Shown: one piece after another, positions 1 to 9,637 of the stretch
How positions within the stretch are numbered: position 1 is the first letter of the stretch
Layout: the number at the start of each line of letters is the position of its first letter
Source: an uncultured Saprospiraceae bacterium
Lineage (GTDB): Bacteria; Bacteroidota; Bacteroidia; Chitinophagales; Saprospiraceae
Assembly: GCA_937969415.1 (NCBI GenBank)
Contig: CALBWK010000163.1
Span: 1-33,101 of the forward strand
Direction of reading: 5' to 3'
DNA: 33,101 nucleotides
Notes under the pieces: generated by a model
Seen by the model: only the letters and a program-made list of their open reading frames with translations
What the model was told of the DNA's origin: nothing
Database searches by the model: none
Position numbers and translations under genes: made by a program

Positions 1-2
1 AC

Positions 3-1697
3 TTGAACAGTCAAGATATCAGATGCGACATTTATAGTAAAGCAATTAATGAAGATGGCAGTTATGGCCAAGCTAGAAAACTCCCCTCTTCTATAAACAA
101 CCCTGATTACACTAGTACACAACCGCATATAACGACTAACTTAGTAACTGGCGAAGAAACCCTATACTTCGTGTCAGATAGACCTGGAGGTAAAGGAAAA
201 CTAGATTTGTGGTATGCCATTGCTAAAGACGACAACTTTAGTGAGCCAGAAAATATAGCTGTATTGAATACGGCAGAAGATGAAGTATCGCCCTTCTTTC
301 ACTCGGCAACAAATACACTTTACTTCAGTTCTAATGGTTATATGGGTATGGGCGGATTGGACATCCACAAAGCCTATCTAGATGGCAAAACATTTACAGT
401 TGCTGAAAACCTTAAGGCACCTACTAACACAAGTTACAATGACTTGTACTACAGCTTAAATGAGGAAGGCACGAAGGGCTATTTCTCTTCCAACAGAATA
501 GGTTCATTATACCTTGAAGATAGTTACGAAGCTTGTTGTTACGATATTTACAGAGCTGACATCGAGGAAGTTTTTGTAAATCTAAAGACATTAGTTATTA
601 ATGAATTATCAAATGAAAATCTTCTCGGCAGCAGAGTTAGAATTTATGATTTGATAACGGGAGAGCTATTGTTTGACAATTTAAATGAGCTAACTAATGA
701 GCACGACTTCAAGTTGAAGTGTGGTCGAGAGTATAACATCATTACAGATAGAGATGGATACGAATCTGATACGACTTCTATTAGTTTGAAAGACTGCAGA
801 GACTTGGAAGACATTACCAAGAAAATTTACTTAACACCAGCAGAAATCCAGTTGGATGTTTTGACCTTTTTAAATCCGGGTGCAGAGCCTCTTAATGGTG
901 CTACTGTTACCTTATATGACTTATCAAATCCTGATAGTGATCCAATTGTGATTACAGAAGACAACAAGCATCTTTTCAATTTTAATATCCTTGGTGGTAG
1001 GGAATATAAGATAGTTGCTTCTAGACCAGGGTATGAAACGCAGACCTTGACCTTTACAGCCTTAGATAGTGTAGATGGAAAAATCACCAAGAAAATCTAC
1101 TTTGAAAAAGGAAGATTTGATCTCAATGAATATCTACCAGTCATTGTCTACTTTGACAACGATAGACCAGATAGAAGAAGCAGAAAGCTCTACACAAATC
1201 AGAGCTATACAGATACTTATTATCCGTACATAGAAAGAAAAGAGACTTTTAAAACTGAATATGGTAAAACTCTCAATAGTGACAAGAGAGTAACTGCTCA
1301 AAATGATCTAGAGTATTTCTTTCAAAATGATGTAAAGATTGGCTTTGAAAGACTTCAGTTGTTTGTGAGTAAGCTATCCGATAGATTGGCTGCTGGCGAC
1401 AACATAGAAATATCTCTTAAAGGATTTGCTAGTCCTAGAGCAGCTAACAAATATAATCTTGCGTTAGGGCAGAGAAGGATATGGACAATAAAGAACGAGA
1501 TAAAGCAATATGCAGGTGGTCAATTGAAAAAGTATATTGATTCTGGGCAGCTTAAAGTTTCAGAAATATCTTTCGGTGAAGAAATTGCTCCGGGTGGTAT
1601 TTCTGACTCGTACAATAATACAAGACTATCAGTATACAGTGTAGAAGCTTCCAAACAAAGGAAAGCAGAGATCGTGAGAATTAGAGTTTTAAATTAA
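3..1697 (+). CDS. PD40 / OmpA-family outer-membrane protein (5' truncated)
   Basis: The 5' end lies outside the window; the TTG at position 3 is only the first codon seen, not a credible start. The visible 564 residues show WD40-like PD40 beta-propeller repeats (YFVSDRPGGKGKLDLW near 55-70, YFSSNGYMGMGGLDI near 107-121, YFSSNR near 160-165). Two similar beta-rich repeats follow (about 195-265 and 283-355, each with GREY..I....GYE). An OmpA-like C-terminal domain starts at IVYFDNDRP (about 381) and includes GFASPRAANKYNLALGQRR (474-492). The second Arg matches the peptidoglycan-binding Arg of E. coli OmpA, while the Asp position reads Ser, as I recall is common in this Bacteroidota subfamily. 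Proteins of this build anchor T9SS/gliding machinery or surface adhesins to the wall. It is probably co-transcribed with the giant adhesin that starts 24 bases downstream. Confidence 0.85.
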   Translation: MNSQDIRCDIYSKAINEDGSYGQARKLPSSINNPDYTSTQPHITTNLVTGEETLYFVSDRPGGKGKLDLWYAIAKDDNFSEPENIAVLNTAEDEVSPFFHSATNTLYFSSNGYMGMGGLDIHKAYLDGKTFTVAENLKAPTNTSYNDLYYSLNEEGTKGYFSSNRIGSLYLEDSYEACCYDIYRADIEEVFVNLKTLVINELSNENLLGSRVRIYDLITGELLFDNLNELTNEHDFKLKCGREYNIITDRDGYESDTTSISLKDCRDLEDITKKIYLTPAEIQLDVLTFLNPGAEPLNGATVTLYDLSNPDSDPIVITEDNKHLFNFNILGGREYKIVASRPGYETQTLTFTALDSVDGKITKKIYFEKGRFDLNEYLPVIVYFDNDRPDRRSRKLYTNQSYTDTYYPYIERKETFKTEYGKTLNSDKRVTAQNDLEYFFQNDVKIGFERLQLFVSKLSDRLAAGDNIEISLKGFASPRAANKYNLALGQRRIWTIKNEIKQYAGGQLKKYIDSGQLKVSEISFGEEIAPGGISDSYNNTRLSVYSVEASKQRKAEIVRIRVLN

Positions 1698-1721
1698 TTA
1701 GACACAAGTAATTTTTGGATT

Positions 1722-4700
1722 ATGAATATTCTGAAAATAAAATATATCCTTTCTTCATTGACAGCAATTATGTTGTTGATGACAGGTTCATTGTCGGCGA
1801 CTCACCTGGTCGGTGGTCAGTTGTCTTACAGATGCCTAGGCAACAATCAATATGAAGTCACACTTGTCGTCAGACGTGACTGCATTAATGGAGCTGGTGA
1901 TGCTCCTTTTGATGATCCTGCCACTGTAGGTATCTTTGATGGCTTTGGCTTTCTACAAATTGCTATTGGAGAAAATGGTCAATTGGAGATGCCACTGACT
2001 AACGTAACAGTAATTGAAAACTCACTTAGTGCTGATTGTAGGCTTAATCCTGATGACGGTCTGCTGTGTGTAGAAGAAGCCGTTTATACTGGTACAATCA
2101 CCTTACCTCCCAATAAGACAGGCTACACTCTAGCTTATCAACGATGCTGTAGAAATGTAATATTGGATAATATAAATGATCCCTTGTCGACTGGGGTAAC
2201 TTATTTTAGTCATGTTACGCCTCTAGCATTGCAAGAGTGTAACAGTCAACCAGTTTTTGATGAATTTCCAGTGATATATGTCTGTGCTGGGGAGAAGTTT
2301 ACTTTCAATCACACTGCAGTAGATCCTGATGGTGATGAACTAAGATACAGATTCTGTATCCCATCAGCTGGAGCAACGTTAAATAATCCTAATCCCCAGG
2401 TGCCTAGCACCCCGCCTTTCCCCACAGTAAGTTGGGCAAACGGATTTAGCGAGAATGACGTTTTTGGTCCTGGTGGAACTATGACTATTGACGAAAGCAC
2501 TGGTATGACTATGGGCACACCAGAAATGATAGGTACTTACCTTGTTGGTGTCTGTGTAGATGAATTTAGAAATGGAGAGCTCATCAGCACAACCAGAAGA
2601 GATTTCGAATATAATGTAGTGGCTTGTTCACCACCTATTGTGATAGATTGTGAGTTGAGAGGTAATGATTGTGATGGAGACAATACCATCTCATTCCTCA
2701 ACAGAACGACTGGAGCAGATAGCTATATGTGGTATTTTGATTATCCAAATACTGACCCCTCCACAACTTCTACAGTACCAAGCCCGACCCATACTTATCC
2801 AGGTCCAGGAAAGTACACTATTAGAAAAGAAGCGATTAGAGATTTTGATGGATGTAGCATATTCGAAGAGTTTGTTGTTAGTACAGGTCCTTCAATGTTA
2901 GAGCCTGATTTTACGGCTGAGTTCCTTTCTTGTGATGGACAAAACCTTGTAGGTCTTACTGACTTGTCTTTGGATCCTACAGGAATATCTTGTGCTGTTG
3001 CATGGGAATGGAGTATAAACCTTAATGGCAGTCAAATTATATTGATAGAAGGTAATCCAGCCACTTTTGATGCAGGTACAGCTACTACTGCGGAGATAAC
3101 GCTAAACGTTACTAGTTCTTCTGGTTGTATCAACACCATTACAAGAACAATCGACCTAACAGACTTATTTCCTTCTTCATCTATCGAGACTATTCTACTG
3201 GATTGTAATAATGGATTTAATCTACAATTGCTCAATACAAGTAACTCAAGTTTTGCTAATCTAACTGGAACTACTTGGACTATTACTCAAGGTGGTTCCA
3301 CAACGAATCCTACCGGAAACCCTATTACAATCAACACCCAAGGTGGTGACATTTCAGTTACAGTTGCTAGCGTCTACGACAACGGTTGTGAGTCAGAACT
3401 TACAACAGTACTTGACGAAAGCCAATACCAACCTGTCATAGATATTATAAATAGTGGTGGAGATGGTTCTTGTGTAAGCAGTGCTGTATATACTTTCAGT
3501 CCAAGCATCTCAGGAGTTATGGTGGCAGCACCTATAACAAGTTATCTGTGGACCGATACGAATGGAAATACCTTCAATACTGAAAATATAGATATAGAAT
3601 TGGCCCCAGGAGAAACAATAGGATTAGAACTTGTCGTAACCTACGGAAACGGGTGTGTATTCTCTTCTAACGATAATAATTCAATAGGCGGACCATTTAC
3701 ATTTACGGCAGCGATTGCTCCACAACTGACCATTACACCAGAGGTGGATTGTAATACTACAGGCGCTTCAACAAATGTTGTCCTTACAGATAATACGATC
3801 ATCAATTCTGCGATAACATCTCAGACTTGGACAATCAATGGCGTTCCTCAGACAGCTAGTTCTTCATTGAGTTTCCCTGTTGGAACTGCTGATGTTGTAG
3901 TAACCTATAACGTTACTTACGCTAACGGATGTACTGCCTCTTACTCAGAGACTTTCAATAGAAATACATTGATCCCAACAGATCAAGATGCTGCTGCTAT
4001 AAACAGTGATATTATAAGCTGTAATGGTGACGAAATAACAATTTCTATCAGCGGAGGAGCAAATTCTGCAAACTTTACAGAAACCTGGGTCATCAATGGT
4101 ATGACATTTAATACGAGTCCAGTGACTATCACAGTCGGACTCAATGATCAAGTTGACATTCAGCACACTTTGGTTTCTTCAGTGGGCTGCGAGAATAGCG
4201 CACAGGATTTTTACCTTGCTGAGTCTCTAATACCAGCTATTGTCATTACTAGTGACCTTGGTAGCATTGATTGCATAGATCCTAATGGTCAAGTTATTAA
4301 TCTTTCATCTGGAGTGATGGGTACAAGTTATGCTTGGATTATAGATGGTGTAGCGTTTAACACTGCTAACCCACAAATAACTGTAGTACCGGGTCAAACA
4401 GTGAATGCCTCGGTAGAAGTTATATTACCAACAGGTTGTAGTACTTCTGGAAGCACATCATTTACTGCAACAAACAATACTGGTGGAGGACCAGTTACTA
4501 TAACTAATAACAGAGGAACAGAGACACCTTGTGTAGGTTCTAATGGAGAAACTCTTGTTATCACAGCTAACGGAACAGGACAAATAAATAGTTATGATTG
4601 GACTTGTACAATAGATGGCAATGTCATTCCGACATCAGCTGATCAATCTATTTCTGTTAGTGTCCAACCAGGTCAACAATTGATATGTACAGTTAATGTT

Positions 4701-7070
4701 ACTTATGACAATGGTTGTACGGCAACCGCGACGACCCAAATAATTACACAGAGTTCTGATCAAGAATTAGATGTTGTGGAGACTGTTGATTGTACAGATC
4801 CATCAGCACCAAATATCACCTTGACTTATCAACAAAGTCTGGGTGGAGCCTCGGCAACGAATTTTACTTGGGATGTCAATGGCGAAATCTCGAATGATGC
4901 GAGTGTAACCTTCCCGCTCAGTGCAATGACAGGCGTCGTTAATGTCTCTCTTACAGTAGAATTTGATAACGGTTGTACGAGTACATTTACGGACAGCTAT
5001 GACCCAAGTTTATTAACGCCAAATCTAGATTATACCGCAACACCTATAGAGTGTATGGATGGTCAGATTTTATATGAGTTTATGCTGAATGATGGAGAGC
5101 TGTTATGTATCAGCTTGACTTCTCTTGTATGGACGATCAATGGAGAAATGTATACTGGAAATCCGGTTCAAGTGTGGCTTCCTGCAAATACCATAATCGA
5201 TGACATTAGTGTTATAGCAACATATTCTGACGGCTCTATCTTCGGAGAGGGTATAACTCTACCACCACTCAATACAGGAGATGGTATTACCAATGACAAC
5301 ATTGCCGTTATGCAGGTAGCTTCTGGAGGAACTGCAGAATGTAATGGAGATGTCGAATTAGAAGTCGTCAATCCTGATGATGATCTGACCTATGAGTGGA
5401 CAGATGCTAATGGTAATCCTATAGCCATAGGCCCTTCCATAATGACTAATACTGGAATCGCAGGAGATACAATAAACGTAAACTACTTTGATAATCCGAA
5501 CTGTATCATCGGAACAGGTACCATAATAATTGAAGACATTTCGATAAGCTTAAGCATCGATTCTGTTTATGTCATCTGTCCAGGTGACACAACCAACATA
5601 TACTGTATCACAAGTACCAACTTAGATCAAACGATCACATACAATTGGAAGCCAGCAGATCAACTTATAGATGGTGCTGATCAATCTTGTCCAACTATAG
5701 GTGTACCAGAAGATCAAACAGAGGATTTCAGTTTGATACTTTGTACAACAAATAACTTTGGCTGTGAGCGCTCAGATACAATAGATTTCATGATATCTAC
5801 GCCTATTGAGGGAGCCTTTACTTTTGCTCCAGACTCTTGTGGATCATTGACGTATAATTTTATGGCACCAGACGGCGTATTTCTAGATGGATTGATGTGG
5901 GACTTTGGAGATGGTAATACTTCATCAGACCCTAACCCTACACATACCTATGGACAAGAAGGAGAATATACTGTAACCCTCGATAGCGATGGTGTTTGTC
6001 TTGGAGACATTCCTCCAGTTACCATAGCAGCACCAGCGTTTCCAATTCTAGACATTGCGATAGATACTCTAATTTATACTTTTGGTGATACAGTAGAGGT
6101 TACAGCCGTTACCAATGCAGATCCATCGACAATCAGTTGGTGTAATATGGATGGTGATATTGTAGGTATGGGTAATCCTCTAGTCTATATTCCGGAGACT
6201 GACCCAGAGACTGTCACAGCCAAGGTAGAAGATCAATTTGGTTGTACTAACCAAGCTGAAGTGGTGTTAATGAGTAACACATCTCTACCACCAGTTACAA
6301 CAGATGCCCCTGAGGTCGCTTGTGTAGATGAGGAGTTCTTAGTATCTCTGAATATCGGGGATGCTGACCCTAATGATTTTGATTTTGAATGGGAGCCAGC
6401 TAATTGTATACTTGACGGTCAAGGTACACCTCAGATTAGTGCAGCTTCTTCAGAGACGAAAACATTCTCTGTTGTGATGACCAACATAGAGACAGGTCAA
6501 GACACGGCCATAGTGGTTGATATAGAAATAGAAAATATTCCAATCAGCATCTTTGCTGACAATGGTATACCCGGACAAGAAGGAGAGCCTACAGTATGTC
6601 AAGGAAGTGATATAAATCTTTCAGCTGAGCCATTTGATCCTGATTGCCAATACACTTGGAGTACTGGAGAGAGCGGAGAAACGATTTCAGTTTCACCAGA
6701 TGAAAACACGTCCTATACGTTGTCTTGCATCTCAGCTAACGGATGTGAAACTTCAGCTAGTACTGATGTGGAAGTGACGCCACCTCAGTGTAATGAAGAA
6801 GATGTATTTGTACCAAATGCTTTCTCGCCAAATAATGACAACGTAAATGATAGACTCTATGTGAGAAGTAAGTTTATCAAAGAGATGGAATTCTTTGTAG
6901 TCGACAGATGGGGTGAAGAGGTATGGAGAACGACAGACCAAGACCAAGGCTGGGATGGACAGTTTGAAGGTGAAGCCTTAGCACCAGATGCTTATGCTTA
7001 CTGTCTGATTGTCACTTGTGTCAATGATCAAACATATACTACGAGAGGGAATGTATCTATTCTCAAGTAA
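1722..7070 (+). CDS. giant PKD/Ig-repeat surface protein with T9SS type B sorting domain (gliding motility-associated C-terminal domain)
   Basis: A 1782-aa secreted protein. An N-terminal signal peptide (hydrophobic core about residues 8-25, cleavage likely after SLSA) is followed by a Cys-rich domain beginning THLVGGQLSYRCLG. A PKD-like domain sits near 333-390 and a second, clear one near 1388-1420 (LMWDFGDGNTSSDP, then THTY and YTVTL). Between them are about ten Ig-like repeats of roughly 80-90 aa, each with a conserved Trp in a W.INGV-type strand and a closing NGC. The last 90 residues (VFVPNAFSPNNDNVNDRL, then DRWGEEVW and GWDGQF) are the type B T9SS sorting domain (TIGR04131-like). The protein should cross the outer membrane by T9SS and remain at the cell surface or be released. 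Ligand and exact role cannot be told. ATG start, 24 bases after the PD40/OmpA gene. Confidence 0.9.
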   Translation: MNILKIKYILSSLTAIMLLMTGSLSATHLVGGQLSYRCLGNNQYEVTLVVRRDCINGAGDAPFDDPATVGIFDGFGFLQIAIGENGQLEMPLTNVTVIENSLSADCRLNPDDGLLCVEEAVYTGTITLPPNKTGYTLAYQRCCRNVILDNINDPLSTGVTYFSHVTPLALQECNSQPVFDEFPVIYVCAGEKFTFNHTAVDPDGDELRYRFCIPSAGATLNNPNPQVPSTPPFPTVSWANGFSENDVFGPGGTMTIDESTGMTMGTPEMIGTYLVGVCVDEFRNGELISTTRRDFEYNVVACSPPIVIDCELRGNDCDGDNTISFLNRTTGADSYMWYFDYPNTDPSTTSTVPSPTHTYPGPGKYTIRKEAIRDFDGCSIFEEFVVSTGPSMLEPDFTAEFLSCDGQNLVGLTDLSLDPTGISCAVAWEWSINLNGSQIILIEGNPATFDAGTATTAEITLNVTSSSGCINTITRTIDLTDLFPSSSIETILLDCNNGFNLQLLNTSNSSFANLTGTTWTITQGGSTTNPTGNPITINTQGGDISVTVASVYDNGCESELTTVLDESQYQPVIDIINSGGDGSCVSSAVYTFSPSISGVMVAAPITSYLWTDTNGNTFNTENIDIELAPGETIGLELVVTYGNGCVFSSNDNNSIGGPFTFTAAIAPQLTITPEVDCNTTGASTNVVLTDNTIINSAITSQTWTINGVPQTASSSLSFPVGTADVVVTYNVTYANGCTASYSETFNRNTLIPTDQDAAAINSDIISCNGDEITISISGGANSANFTETWVINGMTFNTSPVTITVGLNDQVDIQHTLVSSVGCENSAQDFYLAESLIPAIVITSDLGSIDCIDPNGQVINLSSGVMGTSYAWIIDGVAFNTANPQITVVPGQTVNASVEVILPTGCSTSGSTSFTATNNTGGGPVTITNNRGTETPCVGSNGETLVITANGTGQINSYDWTCTIDGNVIPTSADQSISVSVQPGQQLICTVNVTYDNGCTATATTQIITQSSDQELDVVETVDCTDPSAPNITLTYQQSLGGASATNFTWDVNGEISNDASVTFPLSAMTGVVNVSLTVEFDNGCTSTFTDSYDPSLLTPNLDYTATPIECMDGQILYEFMLNDGELLCISLTSLVWTINGEMYTGNPVQVWLPANTIIDDISVIATYSDGSIFGEGITLPPLNTGDGITNDNIAVMQVASGGTAECNGDVELEVVNPDDDLTYEWTDANGNPIAIGPSIMTNTGIAGDTINVNYFDNPNCIIGTGTIIIEDISISLSIDSVYVICPGDTTNIYCITSTNLDQTITYNWKPADQLIDGADQSCPTIGVPEDQTEDFSLILCTTNNFGCERSDTIDFMISTPIEGAFTFAPDSCGSLTYNFMAPDGVFLDGLMWDFGDGNTSSDPNPTHTYGQEGEYTVTLDSDGVCLGDIPPVTIAAPAFPILDIAIDTLIYTFGDTVEVTAVTNADPSTISWCNMDGDIVGMGNPLVYIPETDPETVTAKVEDQFGCTNQAEVVLMSNTSLPPVTTDAPEVACVDEEFLVSLNIGDADPNDFDFEWEPANCILDGQGTPQISAASSETKTFSVVMTNIETGQDTAIVVDIEIENIPISIFADNGIPGQEGEPTVCQGSDINLSAEPFDPDCQYTWSTGESGETISVSPDENTSYTLSCISANGCETSASTDVEVTPPQCNEEDVFVPNAFSPNNDNVNDRLYVRSKFIKEMEFFVVDRWGEEVWRTTDQDQGWDGQFEGEALAPDAYAYCLIVTCVNDQTYTTRGNVSILK

Positions 7071-7092
7071 TAGAAGCAGATAAAATAAAACG

Positions 7093-7127
7093 AAAAGGTC
7101 AAGCAAAATTCTGCTTGGCCTTTTTTT
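7093..7127 (+). terminator. bidirectional Rho-independent terminator
   Basis: GGTCAAGCA (7097-7105) pairs with TGCTTGGCC (7112-7120) across the loop AAATTC, with one G-T pair. The stem is flanked by AAAA on the left and seven T on the right. It ends the adhesin operon and, read in reverse, can end yajC, which stops at 7138 on the other strand. Confidence 0.85.
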
Positions 7128-7137
7128 ATGGGTTTTG

Positions 7138-7452
7138 TTAAGCCTCTACCTTTTCTGGCTTTAGCTGAGCTGTCATCTCTTTAGAAATAGCACCTTTTAC
7201 TACTCTGACGAAAGTCTTTTGATCTATCTGTAAGTGAACGATGTTCTCTTCAATCTTATTGATACGGCCAATAATGCCGCTCGTCGTCACGACTTCTTTG
7301 CCTTTGACTAGTTCATTCTCAAAGGCGTCTTGATCTTTTCTACGCTTTTGGGCAGGTCTCATAAAGAAAAAGTACATAATCCCAAATACGAGAATATAGA
7401 ATATCATTGTGATAGAACCGCCTCCTGGCGTAGATGCTTGTAGCAAAATCAT
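7138..7452 (-). CDS. yajC: preprotein translocase subunit YajC
   Basis: A 104-aa protein of typical YajC length. One N-terminal transmembrane helix (about residues 14-30) ends in the family motif FFMRPAQKRRKDQD. The soluble domain carries GKEVVTTSGIIGRI and a short beta-rich tail. YajC associates with SecDF-YidC at the inner membrane and assists the Sec translocon. Here it stands alone, not beside secD/secF or tgt. It is divergent from aroK with 62 bases between starts. ATG start at 7452. Confidence 0.95.
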   Translation of the reverse strand: MILLQASTPGGGSITMIFYILVFGIMYFFFMRPAQKRRKDQDAFENELVKGKEVVTTSGIIGRINKIEENIVHLQIDQKTFVRVVKGAISKEMTAQLKPEKVEA

Positions 7453-7469
7453 AGGTCTTATTTAGGCCT

Positions 7470-7477
7470 CAAAAATA
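7470..7477 (-). promoter_or_regulatory. candidate -7 element for yajC
   Basis: Read on the minus strand this is TATTTTTG, matching the Bacteroidota -7 box TAnnTTTG, 18 bases before the yajC ATG. No TTG was found at the expected -33 distance, so the call is weak. Confidence 0.3.
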
Positions 7478-7514
7478 CATTTCTAATGCAAAATAGAATC
7501 TATATTGACACATA

Positions 7515-8063
7515 ATGGAGGATATGAATCAGAATTTAAGCACTCGAATCTTTCTGATCGGCTATATGGGAGCTGGAAAATCGACTATTGGAAAGGCTCT
7601 AGCCGAAACACTGTCCTACGACTTTCTGGATACTGACAAAGCCATAGAAGAGCTCAGTGGACAAAGTATTAGCGAGCTATTCCAAGAAAAGGGCGAGCCT
7701 CACTTTCGCAATGAAGAGAATAAGGTACTTAAGCTTGCCACAGAACTAGACAATATAGTGATCGCCACAGGAGGAGGGATGCCCATAGCAGCACCCAATA
7801 TGGATATAATGAATAAATCGGGAACGACAGTCTTCATAAATACTGGCGTGACTACCTTAATTGATCGTATTTCTAAAAATAGCAACAGGCCTCTCCACAC
7901 AAATAAAGACCACTTAGAAGCTGAGGTAAAAGCATTACACACAAAGAGATTACCTTTTTATAGTCAAGCGCATCTTACTGTATCTGGCGATGGCAAAGAA
8001 GAAGAGACCGTTAATCTTATTCGGCAGCAACTGCATCTTTTTGCGCAAAGAAGGCTTTCATAG
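7515..8063 (+). CDS. aroK: shikimate kinase
   Basis: A 182-aa P-loop kinase that phosphorylates shikimate to shikimate 3-phosphate in the chorismate pathway. Walker A is GYMGAGKST (16-24). The shikimate-binding acidic pair lies in FLDTDKAIE (Asp39, Asp41), followed by Arg65 and the glycine-rich ATGGGMP (85-90). The lid Arg is Arg125 in NRPLH and a further Arg lies in KRLPFYS (Arg145). All key residues are present. The ATG at 7515 was used; a second in-frame ATG at 7524 could also start it. The last 47 bases overlap, in antiparallel orientation, the 3' end of the subtilase gene. Confidence 0.95.
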   Translation: MEDMNQNLSTRIFLIGYMGAGKSTIGKALAETLSYDFLDTDKAIEELSGQSISELFQEKGEPHFRNEENKVLKLATELDNIVIATGGGMPIAAPNMDIMNKSGTTVFINTGVTTLIDRISKNSNRPLHTNKDHLEAEVKALHTKRLPFYSQAHLTVSGDGKEEETVNLIRQQLHLFAQRRLS

Positions 8064-9519
8064 TTCGTAGTGGATTGAAAATCGGCACACCATCTAGTTT
8101 GTCTGCGTTGTCATAAAGAAGCGTATAAACCTGATCAGTCGTAATTGATGGATCATAAAACTTCATTAAACCAATCAGACCACTCACAAATGGTGTTGCC
8201 ATAGATGTGCCGCTATTGGATTCGTATCCATCACCCGGAATAGTAGAGTAGATGTTGACACCAGGAGCGGCTATGCCTCTTTTTAATCCAGTTACTGTAT
8301 TAGAAAAGGCGGCCAATTGTCCATCAGGACCAGTAGCTGCAACTGTAATAACCCCTGGCGTATTAGCAGGACTATGTCGTCTAGCATCTCTACTAGAATT
8401 ACCTGCAGCGGTCACAACGATAGCTCCTTTCGCAGTGGCATATTCTACTGCGGCTCTATAAGCAGCTTCTCTTTTGTCGTTTGTCATACCACCTAGACTC
8501 ATTGAGATAACAGCATATCCTCGATCTGCTGCTTCTATAATACCGTCTATAATCATCTTTTGAGTACCGATGCCTCTATCACCTAACACTTTTATGCCTG
8601 TCACCTTGATGGGGGAGTCGACAGGTAGGAGTGAGGCGATACCAAGTTGATTACCTGTCACTGCTGCTGCTACTCCAGCACAATGCGTCCCGTGCCCTTT
8701 GATGTCTTTATCGTAAAGTTTTTTTGTCGTGATATAATTAGCTTTCAGATCTTCATGTGTAGACTCAACACCTGTATCTAGTATAGCGATTACTGTAGGT
8801 GAATTGCTGTTTAGAGTGGCGTTTCTATCTGCGACCAGTTTGTGATAATCCTCAAGCTTTAATGGCTTAGAAGACCACTGCTTATCCAGCTGTGCATCAT
8901 TCAATATTCTTTTATTCTTTAGTGTGGGTAGTTGCTCAATAGAAACCAAGTCATTCATTTCGATATGCGATACACCGGCAAAGCTTCTGAGCTCATTCAT
9001 TACTAGACCTACGTCTTCATTGTCCTTAACATTGATGCCCACATATTCATCTAATAGATAGCGCTGATCTTTAGGTGTAAACAAAGGGTAGGTGATCTCA
9101 TAACCCTCTCGATTGCCCTCCAACCATTTTTGGAGATTCTCTTGGTTATCAAACTGCACCAGCAATTCTAGATCTGTGTCAATATTCAATGTTTGCGATG
9201 ATGGATCGGAAGAAGGTAAAAAGTCAGCATAATGGTGTCCGAGTAAGGCAGTCAGTCCAAGGCCAGCCAATAGTATTTTGACAATAGTAAATCGAGTCAA
9301 TAAGAAGCTCACGCCTATGCCGCCTATAATTAGCAGATCAAGGCTCATGTGCAATCTTTCAGATGGAAATAAGAAAAGATAACGACTTAACTCGAACACC
9401 AGCATCCCTAGAGCCACTAAATGGGCATATTTGTCCTTGACGAATAGCGCATAGATAATTAAGATTGTTGCTACTACCAGTAAACTTGTATGGAATGTAG
9501 GTGTTAGTGTCAAGTCCAT
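8017..9519 (-). CDS. membrane-anchored S8 (subtilisin-like) serine peptidase
   Basis: A 500-aa protein. The N-terminal 95 residues hold three or four transmembrane helices (about 10-28, 32-50, 59-76, 78-95) instead of a cleavable signal peptide. A prodomain-like region (about 115-200) follows, then a complete S8 domain. The triad is Asp248 in IAILDTG, His276 in GHGTHCAG and Ser439 in SGTSMATPF, with oxyanion Asn374 in AAGNSS. The protease domain is predicted to face the periplasm, though topology is not certain. No T9SS sorting tail is present, so it should stay in the cell envelope. Substrate unknown. The ATG at 9519 is convincing; the stop at 8017-8019 lies inside the end of aroK. Confidence 0.9.
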   Translation of the reverse strand: MDLTLTPTFHTSLLVVATILIIYALFVKDKYAHLVALGMLVFELSRYLFLFPSERLHMSLDLLIIGGIGVSFLLTRFTIVKILLAGLGLTALLGHHYADFLPSSDPSSQTLNIDTDLELLVQFDNQENLQKWLEGNREGYEITYPLFTPKDQRYLLDEYVGINVKDNEDVGLVMNELRSFAGVSHIEMNDLVSIEQLPTLKNKRILNDAQLDKQWSSKPLKLEDYHKLVADRNATLNSNSPTVIAILDTGVESTHEDLKANYITTKKLYDKDIKGHGTHCAGVAAAVTGNQLGIASLLPVDSPIKVTGIKVLGDRGIGTQKMIIDGIIEAADRGYAVISMSLGGMTNDKREAAYRAAVEYATAKGAIVVTAAGNSSRDARRHSPANTPGVITVAATGPDGQLAAFSNTVTGLKRGIAAPGVNIYSTIPGDGYESNSGTSMATPFVSGLIGLMKFYDPSITTDQVYTLLYDNADKLDGVPIFNPLRTMKAFFAQKDAVAAE

Positions 9520-9533
9520 TTATCGCTATTAAT

Positions 9534-9541
9534 CAAACTTA
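9534..9541 (-). promoter_or_regulatory. candidate -7 element for the S8 peptidase gene
   Basis: On the minus strand it reads TAAGTTTG, a match to TAnnTTTG, 14 bases before the ATG. It would give a very short leader. I see no TTG at the matching -33 distance. Confidence 0.3.
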
Positions 9542-9600
9542 ATATAGGCAGGTTATCATTAAGATGCCCCTAAGTAGCGTCATACTTAGACAAAGAACCG

Positions 9601-9608
9601 TATTTTTG
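9601..9608 (+). promoter_or_regulatory. candidate -7 element for trxB-fbaA
   Basis: TATTTTTG fits TAnnTTTG and lies 29 bases before the trxB ATG in the divergent intergenic region. There is no clear -33 TTG. Confidence 0.35.
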
Positions 9609-9637
9609 CGACGATAAACATTAAAGAGAAATTGAAT

